From Isoetes taiwanensis (Eukaryota; Streptophyta; Lycopodiopsida; Isoetales; Isoetaceae): a DNA stretch of 64,000 nucleotides. The position numbers were made by a program, and so were the translations under genes. Location: positions 13,863,428 to 13,927,427 of the forward strand of contig JAJEKV010000002.1 in NCBI GenBank assembly GCA_021234155.1, given 5' to 3'. Positions 43,311-55,649 of the stretch are shown piece by piece (within the stretch, counting starts at the first letter, position 1; the number at the start of each line of letters is the position of its first letter). Under the pieces are notes generated by a model. It worked only from the letters and a program-made list of their open reading frames with translations. It was not told the origin of the DNA and ran no database searches.

Positions 43311-46300
43311 AAACGTCGTCTGGAATGCGCTTTTTATTATTGGTTTGGGGATGTCGAAAATTACGTCACCTTGGTCATGGAAGGAGCTCTGCCCAGCCAG
43401 ACAAGGTTGGTTCATGGAAAAATTTGGTGGCTATTAATAGCCAAAATGGCTGGCGATTTTTTGAGGGGTCACAGATATATATATGAATTTGTCTGACGAA
43501 TTTTTATGAAAGACTTTCTTTTTAAAAATATAAAAAATAATTAGTAGCTAAAACAAATTATGCCAGTGTTTTTTAGGATTAGCCAAACTATTTTTCCCCT
43601 TTTCCTTCTTTCATTATCTTTCAAAACGTCTGAAATATCCGCATCATTCTTGCCAAAGGTTTTCATGAAAACCTTTTAGAGGAGTTTTAATCCTAGTAGT
43701 AATGATTGTACTAACCATTATATGGGTCCCATGGGGTCTCAAGTGGGCGTTAAAAGATCACGAGAAAGTTGTATGACCATAAATAATTTAGATTAGTTTA
43801 GCGGATGATGTTTTAGGAGATAGGATTCCTTTTCTTGATGATTTCTTGTGGGTTTGTGGTGGTTTTGAATAATGTCAATGGCATGTTTTCAAGTAGAGTT
43901 CCTTCTCGCGATGGCGCTCGACAAAGAGCAGAAGCTGAAGTCTTCGGCGTTCGATTGGTTCATTAGCTTCGAGACTTGAAAATGGTTCCATATAAGTGGG
44001 ATGATCTTATGGAAGCATTAGTGTCATTGTTTTGCTTGCTTGGCCGATTGGTTACCGCTTGTGCGAAGTCTCCTGGCACTTCTCATCTAGCTTTTACCCA
44101 AAGAAGGTGCATTAAGTTCGGATTATCTTTTGAAATAACCCGTCAAGCTGCTTCTATGTGCTCAGATTTGCCGCGGAAATTCATCCCCATATGTAACAAT
44201 TATGCGGTTTTATTAGATGTGCTCTTGGGGAGTGAGTAGGAATAGGAATTAGCGTTATTCTGAGTGGCGAGGGATTTGAAATAAGAAGTGTCGCGGTTCT
44301 ACCACTATGGGTAAGAGCATGAAGCTTCGATCCGGTGGTAGCACGTAAGAGCATATGTTTCTTGAATCCTCATATCAGAAGGCATGGCTTTTAGGATATC
44401 TGTTTTGCCCGGCTCACTTCTTTACATGTGAAGATTGGATTAGGAAAATGTTTACTGTTAATAAGATTTGAGATGTGATTATAGATGGTTGATTGATTTT
44501 TGCTCATAATTTGGAACATGTTGGAACTCTTAGCAAAGTATTCTTCGTTATTGGGAAATTTTAAGAGTTCGTTTTGATGTCGTGGTCAATGCCGGAAGAC
44601 CGGATGCTTGAGTGGTCATTTCTTGTTGAATCAGGACATTGTTAATTGCGATTAGTCCCTTGATTGATGCACTGGATTTGTTCCCGTGATATTGGTCGAT
44701 AAAGTCAGCCGTCATTTCAATTCGAAAGGTCTTCTATAGTTCCTAATCTCTTGAATCAGCCATCTAATATGTGGCGATTAACGGAAGTGGAGTCAGTGGT
44801 ATTCCCTGCAGAAACATGAAGCATGCCTCTCCATTGTTTTGATTGCCTCTGAATTTGGTGATGGCCCATGAGTCCCATTGCTTGTCTTTGATTTCGCCGA
44901 TATGCTTTACGTGTCGACCATCGTGGAATTTTAATTTCGTCCCAAGATCATTGCTTATTTCTGTCCGGAGTAATATGGTTGCTTAGATAGAATGTGTATC
45001 AGGCCTTTGGAAAGCGATAATTAAAATTGACGGTTTGCCTTTGGAGGTCTTACGTGAACAATGTTTCTTGGCCAGCGCGAGTTCTTGCTCAAGTTGATCG
45101 AGTCGGTTTTGAGTGCTGGCATTTGGCTTGCCGAAACCGAGATGTGTGTTCATTATATTGGATATAGATTAGAGGATCAGGTCCGGTGATGGTGGTAGAG
45201 ATATCTATCTAATGCGGATAATTCAATGGATGGTGAAGTTTCTTCCAATGATTCTGATTACGTCCGCAACCAAATGGAGGAGAGGCATTTTTACAGATGG
45301 ATGCTTCGTCATGTGTATGACGCCAGATCCTCCATAAACCTCAAATGAAGCCGAAAGGTGTTAGCGATATATAATCTTACACTTCAATTTTGGCGCGATT
45401 AGCGTATTAGGCACTAGATTGACTTGTGATGTTTAGGATTTTCTCTGTGTCGGTGGCGTATGTTCAATATGAAAACATGTGATGATATACGGTCTTTGTA
45501 TATATATTGTCCATAAAAGATATGCGAAATATATGCAGTTGATGCAATATTCATTACCTGCGTGACAATCACGGTTCTCTTAATGAGCGACTATGAGGAA
45601 CTTAACATTGATGTACGCTTCCGAGTCCTCCTTACGTATTACGCGTAGCCCTTTACCGTCGATATGTCCGTTTGATGTTTTGTGGTTAATGGGTTTTGGA
45701 TAGTCGCCTTAGCATTGGCCGTTTTCTTTGAGAACGCTCGCTTTGGTGATTATGGATCATACTTTTTCATATATTTTTTCTACTTGTGCTCTGAGTGTTT
45801 CATTTGTTGGTATCTCTGGCATTAAATCATGGAATTATAATGATTGGAAGATCATGCTTTGTCTTACATAGCGATATGGGAATGCTTATTGAAATCCCCA
45901 TTTTTGGAATTCAATTCGTGCATTAAGTAGATATCGGACAGATGTTTATGGATAATGTTTTTGCATGCTAAAAGAGCTTTTATGGAATAGTCGACCATGA
46001 TTGTTGGGGATATTTGGCCTTATTTGAGCCCGGTGCTAATGCGCATTTAATTTCACGATGGGTTAAGTTTGTGGTCATTGATATAAAGAGGCGGGCTTTA
46101 CGTATTCTCTCAGCAATGCTTCAACGATTGACTTGCGTTGAACACCCATCTCTTGCATCCCGGGGAAGGATGCAGTAGTGTTCCTTAGGCAATACCGTTC
46201 TCATCATCGATGAAATCTTCATGATGTGCTAAATTTGTGATACATCTTCTATTGCAAATGTAAGTTGGCTCTTCCTCAACTTTTTGAATACATATCACCG

Positions 46301-46609
46301 GGTATTCATTGCATAGTGCATAAAGTTGTATGAAGCGTGGCTCATCACCAAGCTTGATGCAGTTCGGTACCAATCTATCACAGGACATTTTATTGCTTTC
46401 ATTTCTTGGATGCCATCCAAGAGGTGTTAATAGATACCCGGTAGTATAGTGGGTATTAAAGTGGTTCGCCATGGGATGAGAATGCTTATAAATCTTGGTC
46501 TATGCTCTCGCCAGCATCCTTAAGCGTTATAATTTAATCTTATACTCATTTATATTTGCCATATTTGTTTCCCGTTTTCTAAATAATGATGAAGTAGGAG
46601 CCACATGTT
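43311..46609. other. Non-genic stretch
   Basis: No gene recognised. Short frames at 43976-44239 (plus) and 46185-46472 (minus) have protein-like composition but no similarity I can name. The stretch may be old retroelement DNA. Confidence 0.35.
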
Positions 46610-47140
46610 GGAGTGCATTCACAACAAGAAGGCGGTCATTTTCGCGTACGACGATGCTCGAAACTGCGGCGTTCTGCTGACGTGGCGTCGCAATAGAAGC
46701 GTGACCATCACGGCGTCGATAGAGATCACGCGATAGCCTTTACCAGGAGCATCGCGTATCGCTCGCTGCTGACGTCGACCACACTCGTGACTGAGATCAC
46801 CATCACGCCGAAGATTGGATGTGGAAGTGCCAAAGAGTGAACGGTGATTTGCATTTCGCGGCGTCACGTGCATCGCGGCATCGTCGCGGTCTGCTCACGT
46901 CGCGCCGGTGTTGGTACGAGGTGGACGGCGGGTGTCCGCGCCCGGTGGATGTGCGGTATTGACGTGCGCGCTCGGCGTGGCGTGATATCTGAAGCGAATG
47001 ACGTCGATGCGTGTGTTGCCACGTGTGCGCCAAATTAGGCAAGGTGACACGGCGTTGTGGGTCGACATCACGTCAGCGTCACGGCGTGTCTGGCGGCATC
47101 AAAACTCATTTTGCTTAGTTGGGTGAACATGTGTGGTCGC
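46610..47140. other. GC-rich block with recurring CGTC/ATCACG motifs
   Basis: An abrupt rise in GC and CpG. Short words such as GCGTC, ACGTC, ATCACG and CACGTC recur many times without a fixed period. No protein recognised. It marks the boundary between the AT-rich left part and the repeat region. Confidence 0.5.
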
Positions 47141-47149
47141 CACGGCCGC

Positions 47150-50100
47150 AGGCTTTACTCGAGGGCAATGTCGGCGTCTTGAGTCCATTGGCGAGAGACA
47201 AATCGCCCGGATTCGGGGAGGGAGATCGCCCGTCTTAGAAAGTCCCGGGGGCCTTGGGGAGAGAAATTCCGGGGGACAGCGACTAGGAGGATTTTAGGGT
47301 CCCACAGCTCTGGCGTCAACACCCCCACTCCATGTCAAGTCCTGGCCTTAAGGTTGGTAGAATCGACAAGGAGGGCCTCCGGCATGTAAACACGTAGGGT
47401 GCGGAGTTCTGAGGTTTTGCGTTTTGGGAGCGAGACTTGAGTATTACCTGGGACTGGCTAGAAAGGCTACTGCTGGCCGAAATCTGCGAGCAAGGCCAGC
47501 CAGAGGCCCGAATTTCAGGCTTTGTCTCCTCCGGAATGTGACAGTGAAAGTCAGTAGAGTGGCAAGACTTCATTCATAAATTCGCCAATTAATGCATTGT
47601 CACCGAAATAAATTCGATTTTTTGCCGCATTTGGATTCCTAATTCATCTCGACACAGGCCAATTTACCGAAAATTTGGAGAAGGTCTAGGTCAAGGGTTA
47701 GCAGGAAGCGGTCAGGCAGAGCGGGTGCTTGGGGAGGCTGCCCAGAGGCGGCATCCTTCCCAAGTCAAGCGAGGGAGCTGGCGGGGACTGGGGATCCCTC
47801 CACGAGAGGGGGAGAGTCCAGGACCCCAAGAAGCGGAGATCCAAAAAGGGGAGTTCGAGGCAGCCCTTCTGGCGGCTCCCGGTGCAGCTAATATTCCCTC
47901 AGGAGGCGGGTTCCCCTCGGCCGAGGTTGGATCCTGGATTGGGGGGCCTCGCCGGGAAGGCCCAAAAGGAAGATTCCGGTCGGTGCGGGAGGAACTTGCC
48001 AAGCAGCGGGAGGCAACACGAGGGCCAGAGCCTTGTGTCAAAGCTGCGGTGTTTTGTCGTTAGAGGCACTTGGGGAGGCTAGAATGGCACCGTCGATACG
48101 CCAGCACGTCGAGAATGGCGAAATTACCCTAGGGAACAGAGTTACACAAAGGTGGGTTTGCAAAGAAAGCTCTCTCCGCCCTCACGGCGGTATCAGCATC
48201 CACATCACAGAGCCCAATTGACTCACGAGTGTGATGGAAGTGAGCTACTTTGGCTTCTTGGAGTGGCGGGGTGGGGTCTTCGGCCCGCGAGGAACTTGGT
48301 CCCTAGGGCAATGTCAGCATGCAGAGGGTCCATTAGAGCCAAAATGTCCTTGTTGGAACCAGGAGAGGGATGTGGGAGTGCGTGATCCCCACGGGGCCTT
48401 GGGAGGAGAGAGGAGAGTGAGACAGCGGCTTAGTGGGGGATTTTAGGGGTCCACTCACGGCGTCCCGACACCCCACTCCTGCATGTCAAGTCCGCAGCAA
48501 GGTCCGTAGAATCGACAAGGAGAGACCTCAACGTAAAACCATGTAGATTTGCCAGGAATTTCTAAGAAAGGGTTTGCGTTTGGGGGGCGAACACTGATAC
48601 GTTACGCAGGACACGGCGGAAAACTGCTGGCCAGGGAAATACGAACAGAAGGCCAGCCGAGGCGGGAGTTTGGGCCTGTCATCAGATGGCAAAGTAGAAG
48701 TCGAGAGGCGCTTTACAGTGGCGAACATTCATAAATTAAATTAATGCATTATGCAATAAAATTCTGTTTTACCCGGCTATATTTCTAATTCATCTCCGGC
48801 ACCGACCCAATTTTTAAATTTTTAGGAGGAAGCGTCCCCGAGTCCAAAGGGTTAGCGTGCAGAGCGGTCGAGACGGCGGGTCTGAGGCTTAGCCAGGCTG
48901 GCACCCCTCCCAGTCCAGCCGAGGCCCGGGACCTTTGCGGGGATCCCTCCTGAGAGAGTCCAGGGACCCCAAGTAGGGATCCAAAAAGTTCCAGGAGCAG
49001 CCCTTCCCTGGCGGCTCCGTGCCCACGCTAAACCACCCCTCCAGGGGCACGGTTCCCCTATCCAGGCCAGTTTGGATCCTCGGATTCGGGGGGCCCTTCT
49101 TGGAAGGCCCAAGATTTCAGATCCCGGTCAGGAGAACTTGTCAGCCGGGCGTCAGAATTGAGCTTTGCTTATATAAACGCTTGATGTTTTGTGGATTCAC
49201 GAGACGCAGGAGGCTCGAGATAGCCAAATCGACCGCTACTCCAATCGTCAGGAATGGCGAAAGGGAAGTATTACCATAGGGAGCAAGTTACAAGATGGGT
49301 TTTGCAAAAGAAAGAAAACACTCACGCCCTCCCGCGACGGTATCCGGCATCCACATCCTAGGCCAGTGCATTCTGAGTGTGATGGAAGTGAGCTTCTTTG
49401 AAAACTTCTTGGAGGTCGGAGGTGAGGATGTGACCTGAACTTATTGGTCCCAGGGCAATGTCATTGTTAGAGTCTAATTCATCTCCACACAGCCAATTTT
49501 TTGAAATTTTTAGGAGAAGGTCTGAGTGAGGGTTGGCATTAGAGCGATTGGGAGGCGGTGGATTGCAGGGAACAGCCAGAGGCTGGCACCCTTCCCAAAG
49601 TCAAGCTTGAGGCAGGACCTTGCGAGGGATCCCTCACAAGAGGAGAGTCCCGAGAACCCAGGGATCCAAAAGTTCGAGGCAGCCCCTTCCCTACTTGGCT
49701 CCCGTACCAGCTAACTGACCCACCCTCGGGGCAGGGTTCCCCCCTAACCCGGCCAGTTGGATCCTCGTTCGGGGGAGCCCCTCGGAAGGGTCAAAAGATT
49801 TCAGATGGGTCACAGGAGAACTTGTCAAACGCTGAGCGTCAGTCGACCTTGTATAAAGCAGCGGTGTTTTGTCGTTCGAACCGCAGGAGGCTTCAGGAAT
49901 GGCCATCGACCTGCCAAATCGCGTCGGGAATGGCGAAATTACCCTAGGGGAGCAAAGTTACAGGTGGGTTTTGCAAAAGAAAAACACTCCGCCCTCCGCG
50001 ACCGGTATCCTGCATCCACATCTAGGCCCAATTGACTACGAGGTGTGATGGAAGTGAGCCACTGGCTAACTTTGGAGGTCAGTTGATTAACTACGGCCCA

Positions 50101-53100
50101 CGCGAACTTGGTCCCCGGGGCAATATCATTTATTACGAGTCTAATTCATCTCGACACCACGGCCCAATTTTAGAAATTTTGGAGAAAGGTCTGGAATTAA
50201 AGGGTTAGCATTAGAGCGATTAGGGCTCCGGCCGTTAGAGAACCCAGCCAGAGGCGGCACCCCCTTCCCAAGTCAAGCGAGGCCCGAGGACCTTGCGGGG
50301 ATCCTCCTGAAGGGGAGGAGTCGGGACCCCAAGAGGCCGAGGATCCAAAAAGTTCGAGGCAGCCCGCTTCTGCTTGGCTGGCTCCCGGTGGCATGTTTCA
50401 CCCTCCTGGGCAGGGTTCCCCCTATCCGACCGGATTGGATCCTCGGATTCGAGAGGCCCCTCTTGGGAGGCCCAAAGATTTCCAGATCGGTCAGGAGAAC
50501 TTGTCCAAGCCGGGGAGTCGAGGTGTGCTGTGTATAGCGGTGTGTTTGTCGTTCGAGACACTTGGGAGGCTTCCAGAATAGCCATCGACCTGCCAAATGT
50601 CAGGAATGGCGAAATTACCCTAGGGAAAAGGCAAGGATTACAGGAATTGGTTTTACTGAAAAGAAACTGCTCCGGCCCTCCACTGAAGCCGGTATCCTCC
50701 ACATCCTAGGCCCAGTGACTACAGTGTGATAAGAAATTGCAGAAACTACTTTTGGCTTCTTGGAGGTGGGTGGTCTTCGGCCACGCGAACTTGGTCCCAA
50801 AGGGCAATGTCATTGTCCTGAGTCCGATGGCGAGAGCCAAATGTGGGAGGTGGCCCGTCGTACCCGAGGCCAGAGGTGGGGGATTTTGGGAGTCCGCTGC
50901 GTCAACACCCCCACTCCCATGTCCAAGTCTGGCGCAAGGTCAGTAGAATCGACAAGGAGAGACTTCGGCGTAAGCCAGGGGTTGCCGAGGGTTCTAGAAG
51001 GGTTTCGCGTTTTGGGGGCGAGACAGTGTTGTTGCACTTGGGACTGGCGGCTCTTTGGCCGAGAATGGGAACCAGGGGAAGCGGCGGAGGAGTTTGGGCT
51101 GGCATCCTCCCCAGGTGTGGCAAGTAGAAGTCGATTAAACCGAAGACGATTCACCGAAATGCGCTTAATTAATGCATTTATGCGAAAACTAAATTACGAT
51201 TTTTACCCATTTGGATTCCTAATTCATCTCGGCCTACAGGCCAATTTTTAGAAAATTTTCGGACAAGGTCTAAGTCCAAAGGTTAGCATTAGAAACGTTG
51301 CAGGGCAGCCGGACAGGGCAGAGGCTGGCACCCTTCTAGAGTCAAGCTTGAGGGGCCCGGGACCTTGCGGGGATCCCTCCTGAGAGGGAGAGTCCAGGAC
51401 CCCAAGAGGCGGGATCCAAAAAGTTCAGGCGACCCGCTTCATGCGGCTCCCGGGGGCTGCACGCTAATGACCACCCTCGGGGCAGTTCCCCTATCCAGGC
51501 CAGATTGGATCCTCGGATTCGGGGCCCCTCTTCCCGAGGAAGGCCCCAAAGATTCCAAGTCACGGTCGAGGAGGGAGCTTTGCCAAACCGCCGCTGAGGA
51601 AGCGTCAGTCATTGCCTGCTTAGGAGTGTTTTGTGGGGTTAGAACCTGGGAGAGCTCAGGATGGCAAACCCAACCGCCAAATGGAATACTTGCAATGCGG
51701 CGAAATTACCTAGAGAACAGATTACAAGGTGGTTTGCAAAGAAAGAAAGAAACACTCACACACCCTCCACGTGATATCCATCACATCTAGGCCAGTGACT
51801 GAAGTGTGTGATGGAAGTAGAAACTGGCTTCTTGGAAATTCGGTGGTCTTCACAGCCCGCGAACTTGGTCCCAGGGCCAATGTCGACCCACGAGTCCATT
51901 AACTTGCTGAAGAGCAAGTGCCCGGTCCAGGAGGAGTCGCTGAGTAAGATCCCAGGGAGCTGGCAGAGGGAGAAGAGAAGTCCCGGAGCAAGCGGCTCAG
52001 GGGGATTTTAGGGTCCATCTGGCGTCAACACCCCTCCCGATCAAGTCCGCAGTATAGGTCCGTGAGTATCGACAAGAGGGCCTCCGGCATAAAGCCTGTG
52101 GGTTGCCCACGAAGTTCCCAGAAGGGTTTCGCGTTTGGTAGACTTGATGCTACGATGCACTTGGGACGGCGGCTGGCCAGAATCACGGAGACAAGGAAGC
52201 TGGCCTGTGAGCGAGGAGTTTGGGCTGTCTACTCTCCGATGTATTTAAAGTAAAGTCGAGCTTTTGCAGAGTGGCAAGACATTCATAAATTAAGTAATTA
52301 ATGTTAATACGAAAATAAATTAAGATTTTTGAGGAGGCCGGATTCCTGATTTCTCACGACACGCCAGCCCAATTTTGAATTTTAGGAGAAGGTCTAGGTC
52401 AAAGGGGTTGAGTAAAGGTCCAAAAGGAATGGAGTTTGTGGGGATGGATTGTACTTAGGGTTGACCTTGGTACGGCTGGGAGCGGATTATACCTAAGATT
52501 GCATTGAGAATAATAAGCATCATAACTATTAGAATGAAGATAAATGATTAAGAAAAAGCATCATAACTACTAGAATGAAGATAAATAATTGAAAAACCTT
52601 TAAAGAATACTTGAGGTTGGAGGGTTTAAATTTGGTTGCTTGTGATGGTTGTGTTTTCGGTATCAAGGCATATGGATGAGAGAATATAACATTCAGCTTG
52701 GACTGCCCTAAAACTGACCCTGACATGGATGGCATAATTAACTTGTAATGAACTGAATTCGGGGCCGAGCAGCTTTCGGGGGTTACAGTCCCCGCTCTGG
52801 CATCAGCACCCCCTCCACGTCCAGTCACGGCGCAGGTCCCGGCCGAGATCTGACAAGGAGGGCCTCAGAAACTGTAAACCCTGTGGGTTGCCAGGTTCTA
52901 GAAAGGAGTTTGCGGTTTGGGGAGGCCGAGACGAGTCTGTGCACTTGGGACCTGGCCGAAGCTGCAACCGAGAATATGGAGCAAGGGGAACTGACGGAGC
53001 TGGAGTTTGGGCTATCGCCCCTATCCCGTCATGGCAAGTAGAGAGTCAGAGGCTTTTGCGTTAACTAGAAGACATTCATAAATTGCAATTAATGCATTGT

Positions 53101-54330
53101 ACAAAAGAAATAAATTCCTGATTTTTTTTGCCAAAGCTGGATTCCTAGTCATCTCGACTACACCTGACCCAATTTTGAAAATTTTGGAGGACAAGGTCTG
53201 AGTCAAAGGGTTAGCACATTAGAGCAGTCCGAGGGCAGCGGATTCTGAGGGAACAGCAGAAGTGAGAAGCACCCAAGTCAAGCAGGCCCGGGGACCCAGC
53301 TAGGATCCCTCCTGAAGGGAGAGTCAGGACCCGAAGCGGGGATCAAAAAGTTCAGAAGGCAGCCCGCTTCTGGCGGCTTTCCAGGAGGGCTACATGCTAA
53401 TGACCACCCTCCGGAGCCGGGTTCCCACCTATCAGAGCCAGATTGGATCCTGGTTGAGGGGCCTCTTCGGGGGAAGGCCAAAAGATTGAGATCAGTCAGG
53501 AGAACTTGCCATGCATGAGGCGTCTTTGAGTCTGACCTTGTATAGCAAGTGTTTTATAAGTTGGGCAGGGAGGCTCAGGAATGGCAATCAGCCACTGCCA
53601 AATCATTCTGCAATGGCGAGAAATTACTAGGGCAAGTTACAAGGTGGGACTTTGCAAAGAAAAGCACTCCGCCCTCCCACGACGGTATCAGCATCCCACA
53701 TCCTAGGCCAATTTGGCTTCACGAGGAGGTGTGTGATGGAGGTGAATACTTTGAAGCTTCTTGGAGGTCGGTGGTCTTCACGGCCGGGAACTTGGTCCCC
53801 GGGGGCAATAGGCATGCTGAGTCCGTGGCGCAGAGCCAAATCGGGTCCAGGAGGGAGGTCGCCCCGTCCGTCCCGAGGGCCTTAGGGAGAGGAGAGTCAG
53901 GCAAAGCAGCTTCAGGGGGGACTGCAGGAGGTCCAGCTCGTCAACACCTCCACATCCAAAGTCACACGATTTGCAAGGTCACAGAGCCCGAATCGACAAG
54001 GAGAGGGAGCCTCCGGCGTAAACCACAGTGGGTTGCCGAGGTTCCTGAAAGGGTTTCCCTGCGTTTTGGAAGTCGAACTTGGTCTGTTACGCAGGACTGG
54101 CCAGAAAAGCTGGTAGAATATCTGGCGGGTAGAGCCCGGCGGTTGGAGTTTACGAGGCTGTCCTCCTCCAGATGGCCGTAGAAGTCGGCGATGTGAACAT
54201 TCATTAAATTAGTGTCATTATGCACGAAAATAAATTACGATTTTGCCCGGCTGGTTACCTAATTCATCCTCACAAGCACATATAGCAATTTGAATTTTCG
54301 GAGAAAGGTCTAGGTCAAAAGGGTTAATAG
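47150..54330 (+). repeat. Tandem array of long (about 1.1 kb) and short (about 0.68 kb) units
   Basis: The landmark GATCCAAAA lies at 47838, 48978, 49663, 50342, 51413 and (as GATCAAAAA) 53341. Spacings are 1140, 685, 679, 1071 and 1928, the last holding an inserted block. The landmark ATCGACAAGG lies at 47362, 48511, 50948, 52068 and 53993 only, so the units around 49.0-50.2 kb lack it. Other constant parts are TTCATAAATTA...TTAATGCATT, CTAATTCATCTC, GAACTTGGTCCC and a TATAAA-like site before GCGGTGTTTTGT. Copies differ mostly by single and double base insertions and deletions. Open frames inside are not conserved between units, so I call no gene. Confidence 0.85.
52430..52760 (+). repeat. 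Truncated copy of the block at 54320-54690
   Basis: Starts with GTCCAAAAGGAATGGAGTTT and contains the internal duplication AAGCATCATAACTA...AGATGAAGATAAAT. It matches the start of the sequence at 54320, then returns to array sequence. Its presence shows the array and the following element have recombined. Confidence 0.8.
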
Positions 54331-54950
54331 AGTCAAAAGGAATGGAGTTTGTGGGATGGTTGTACTTGGGGTTTGACCTTGGTGGGCGATTATACTTGGT
54401 CTAGAATTGCATTGAGAATATAAAGCATCATAACTATTAGAGATGAAGATAAATGATTCTGAGAAAAGCATCATAACTACTAGAGATGAGGCATAAATGA
54501 TTACACGAGAAAAGCAAAGACTCTTTGCGCTTGAGGGTTGGCGGAGAGGGTTTTAGATTTGGTTGCTTGTGATGATGGTTGTGTTTAGGAAATATCAAGG
54601 CATATGGATAGAAGATACCTTTAATTCAGCGGTTGCTCTAAAAGCGCTGACTGACATAGATGGCATAAAATTAACTTATGATAAGGCGGGTAGGGCAAAA
54701 AGCAACTTCGAGGACTTGGTAGCCCACTTCGTTCCGGTTACATTATTGCTGAAGAGTCGGACGGCAGAGGGAGATACCGCGGGAGCCGAGCTTCCGGACT
54801 GAAGAAGCGGCGCCAGGAGAAGCGGGGAGCTGATCGAGATTTGGTGAGCAGCGGGGCATCAGTTGCACTCCCCACTGGGGCTGAGCATCTGGCCCAGCTA
54901 TCATCATCGGCGGAGGGTATCTACTCCTCGGTGACATCGAACCTCCGGGA

Positions 54951-55649
54951 ATGCGAGGGAGGGGCACCGGGTTGGATGAGCTGCTCCCACCAGCTGGCGG
55001 CGGGAACCCATTCTGGGCGACTTCATGTCCAGGAGCAGAACTTCCCGCTTTAAGTGAGGGGAGTCAGGCACCTACGGGGAAGCGACCTGCCTCCAGAGCA
55101 TCAGGCCCTACCGGCGACTGTCAGGCAATTGATGGGCCAGGCTGCTGTGAGAGGAGGATTCCCTGCGCCCCTCCAAAGAGCGAGGGAATGGGGGATACAT
55201 TGGGAAGACCGACATCCCTAATGCCGGGTCCTTCGATATCACCCTGCCAAGGAGAAGGAATGGAAGCCACCGGGGAGGCACCGGCCTTTACAATTGAAGA
55301 CTCTGGAGACTCAGCGAAGTGGGAGGTGCGGAGTCGGCTGAAGGCGACGCAGTACGGAGGCAAACAAGCGGAGAAGCCCGGTGACACACAGCGACCAGTG
55401 CTTTCGGTACTACCGCACTTGCTGATATGGATGAAGATAGCGGTAATTCACCGCAAGTTCAGTCCAGGCGAAGAAAGGGTATTTATCTGCGATTGCACTC
55501 TGGGGCTTGGCGGGCATACTAGAATAGCGACAAATGTCGACTATCGTCTTAATTCAAGAGACGGCGCGCAACCTCTTCGAGCATACATCAAGCGTCGGGG
55601 GAGATTAAGCGATGTGCAGGCGCATCCGACCCTTGAAGTGCAAGGCTAG
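54951..55649 (+). pseudogene. Gag-region open frame of the gypsy element
   Basis: This is the longest frame in the 5' part (232 codons), with no domain I recognise. Its place upstream of the zinc knuckle suggests gag, but composition and frame changes to the next segment (56097-56345, 56873-57193) mean it is not an intact gag. Confidence 0.35.

Noticed and set aside
47712-48082. Overlapping open frames of over 100 codons on both strands in the GC-rich array
   Set aside because: GC-rich DNA lacks stops; the frames are not kept between repeat units, so they are not genes.
47150-54330. CRISPR-like or bacterial repeat array
   Set aside because: Units are about 0.7-1.1 kb without short regular spacers, in a plant genome.
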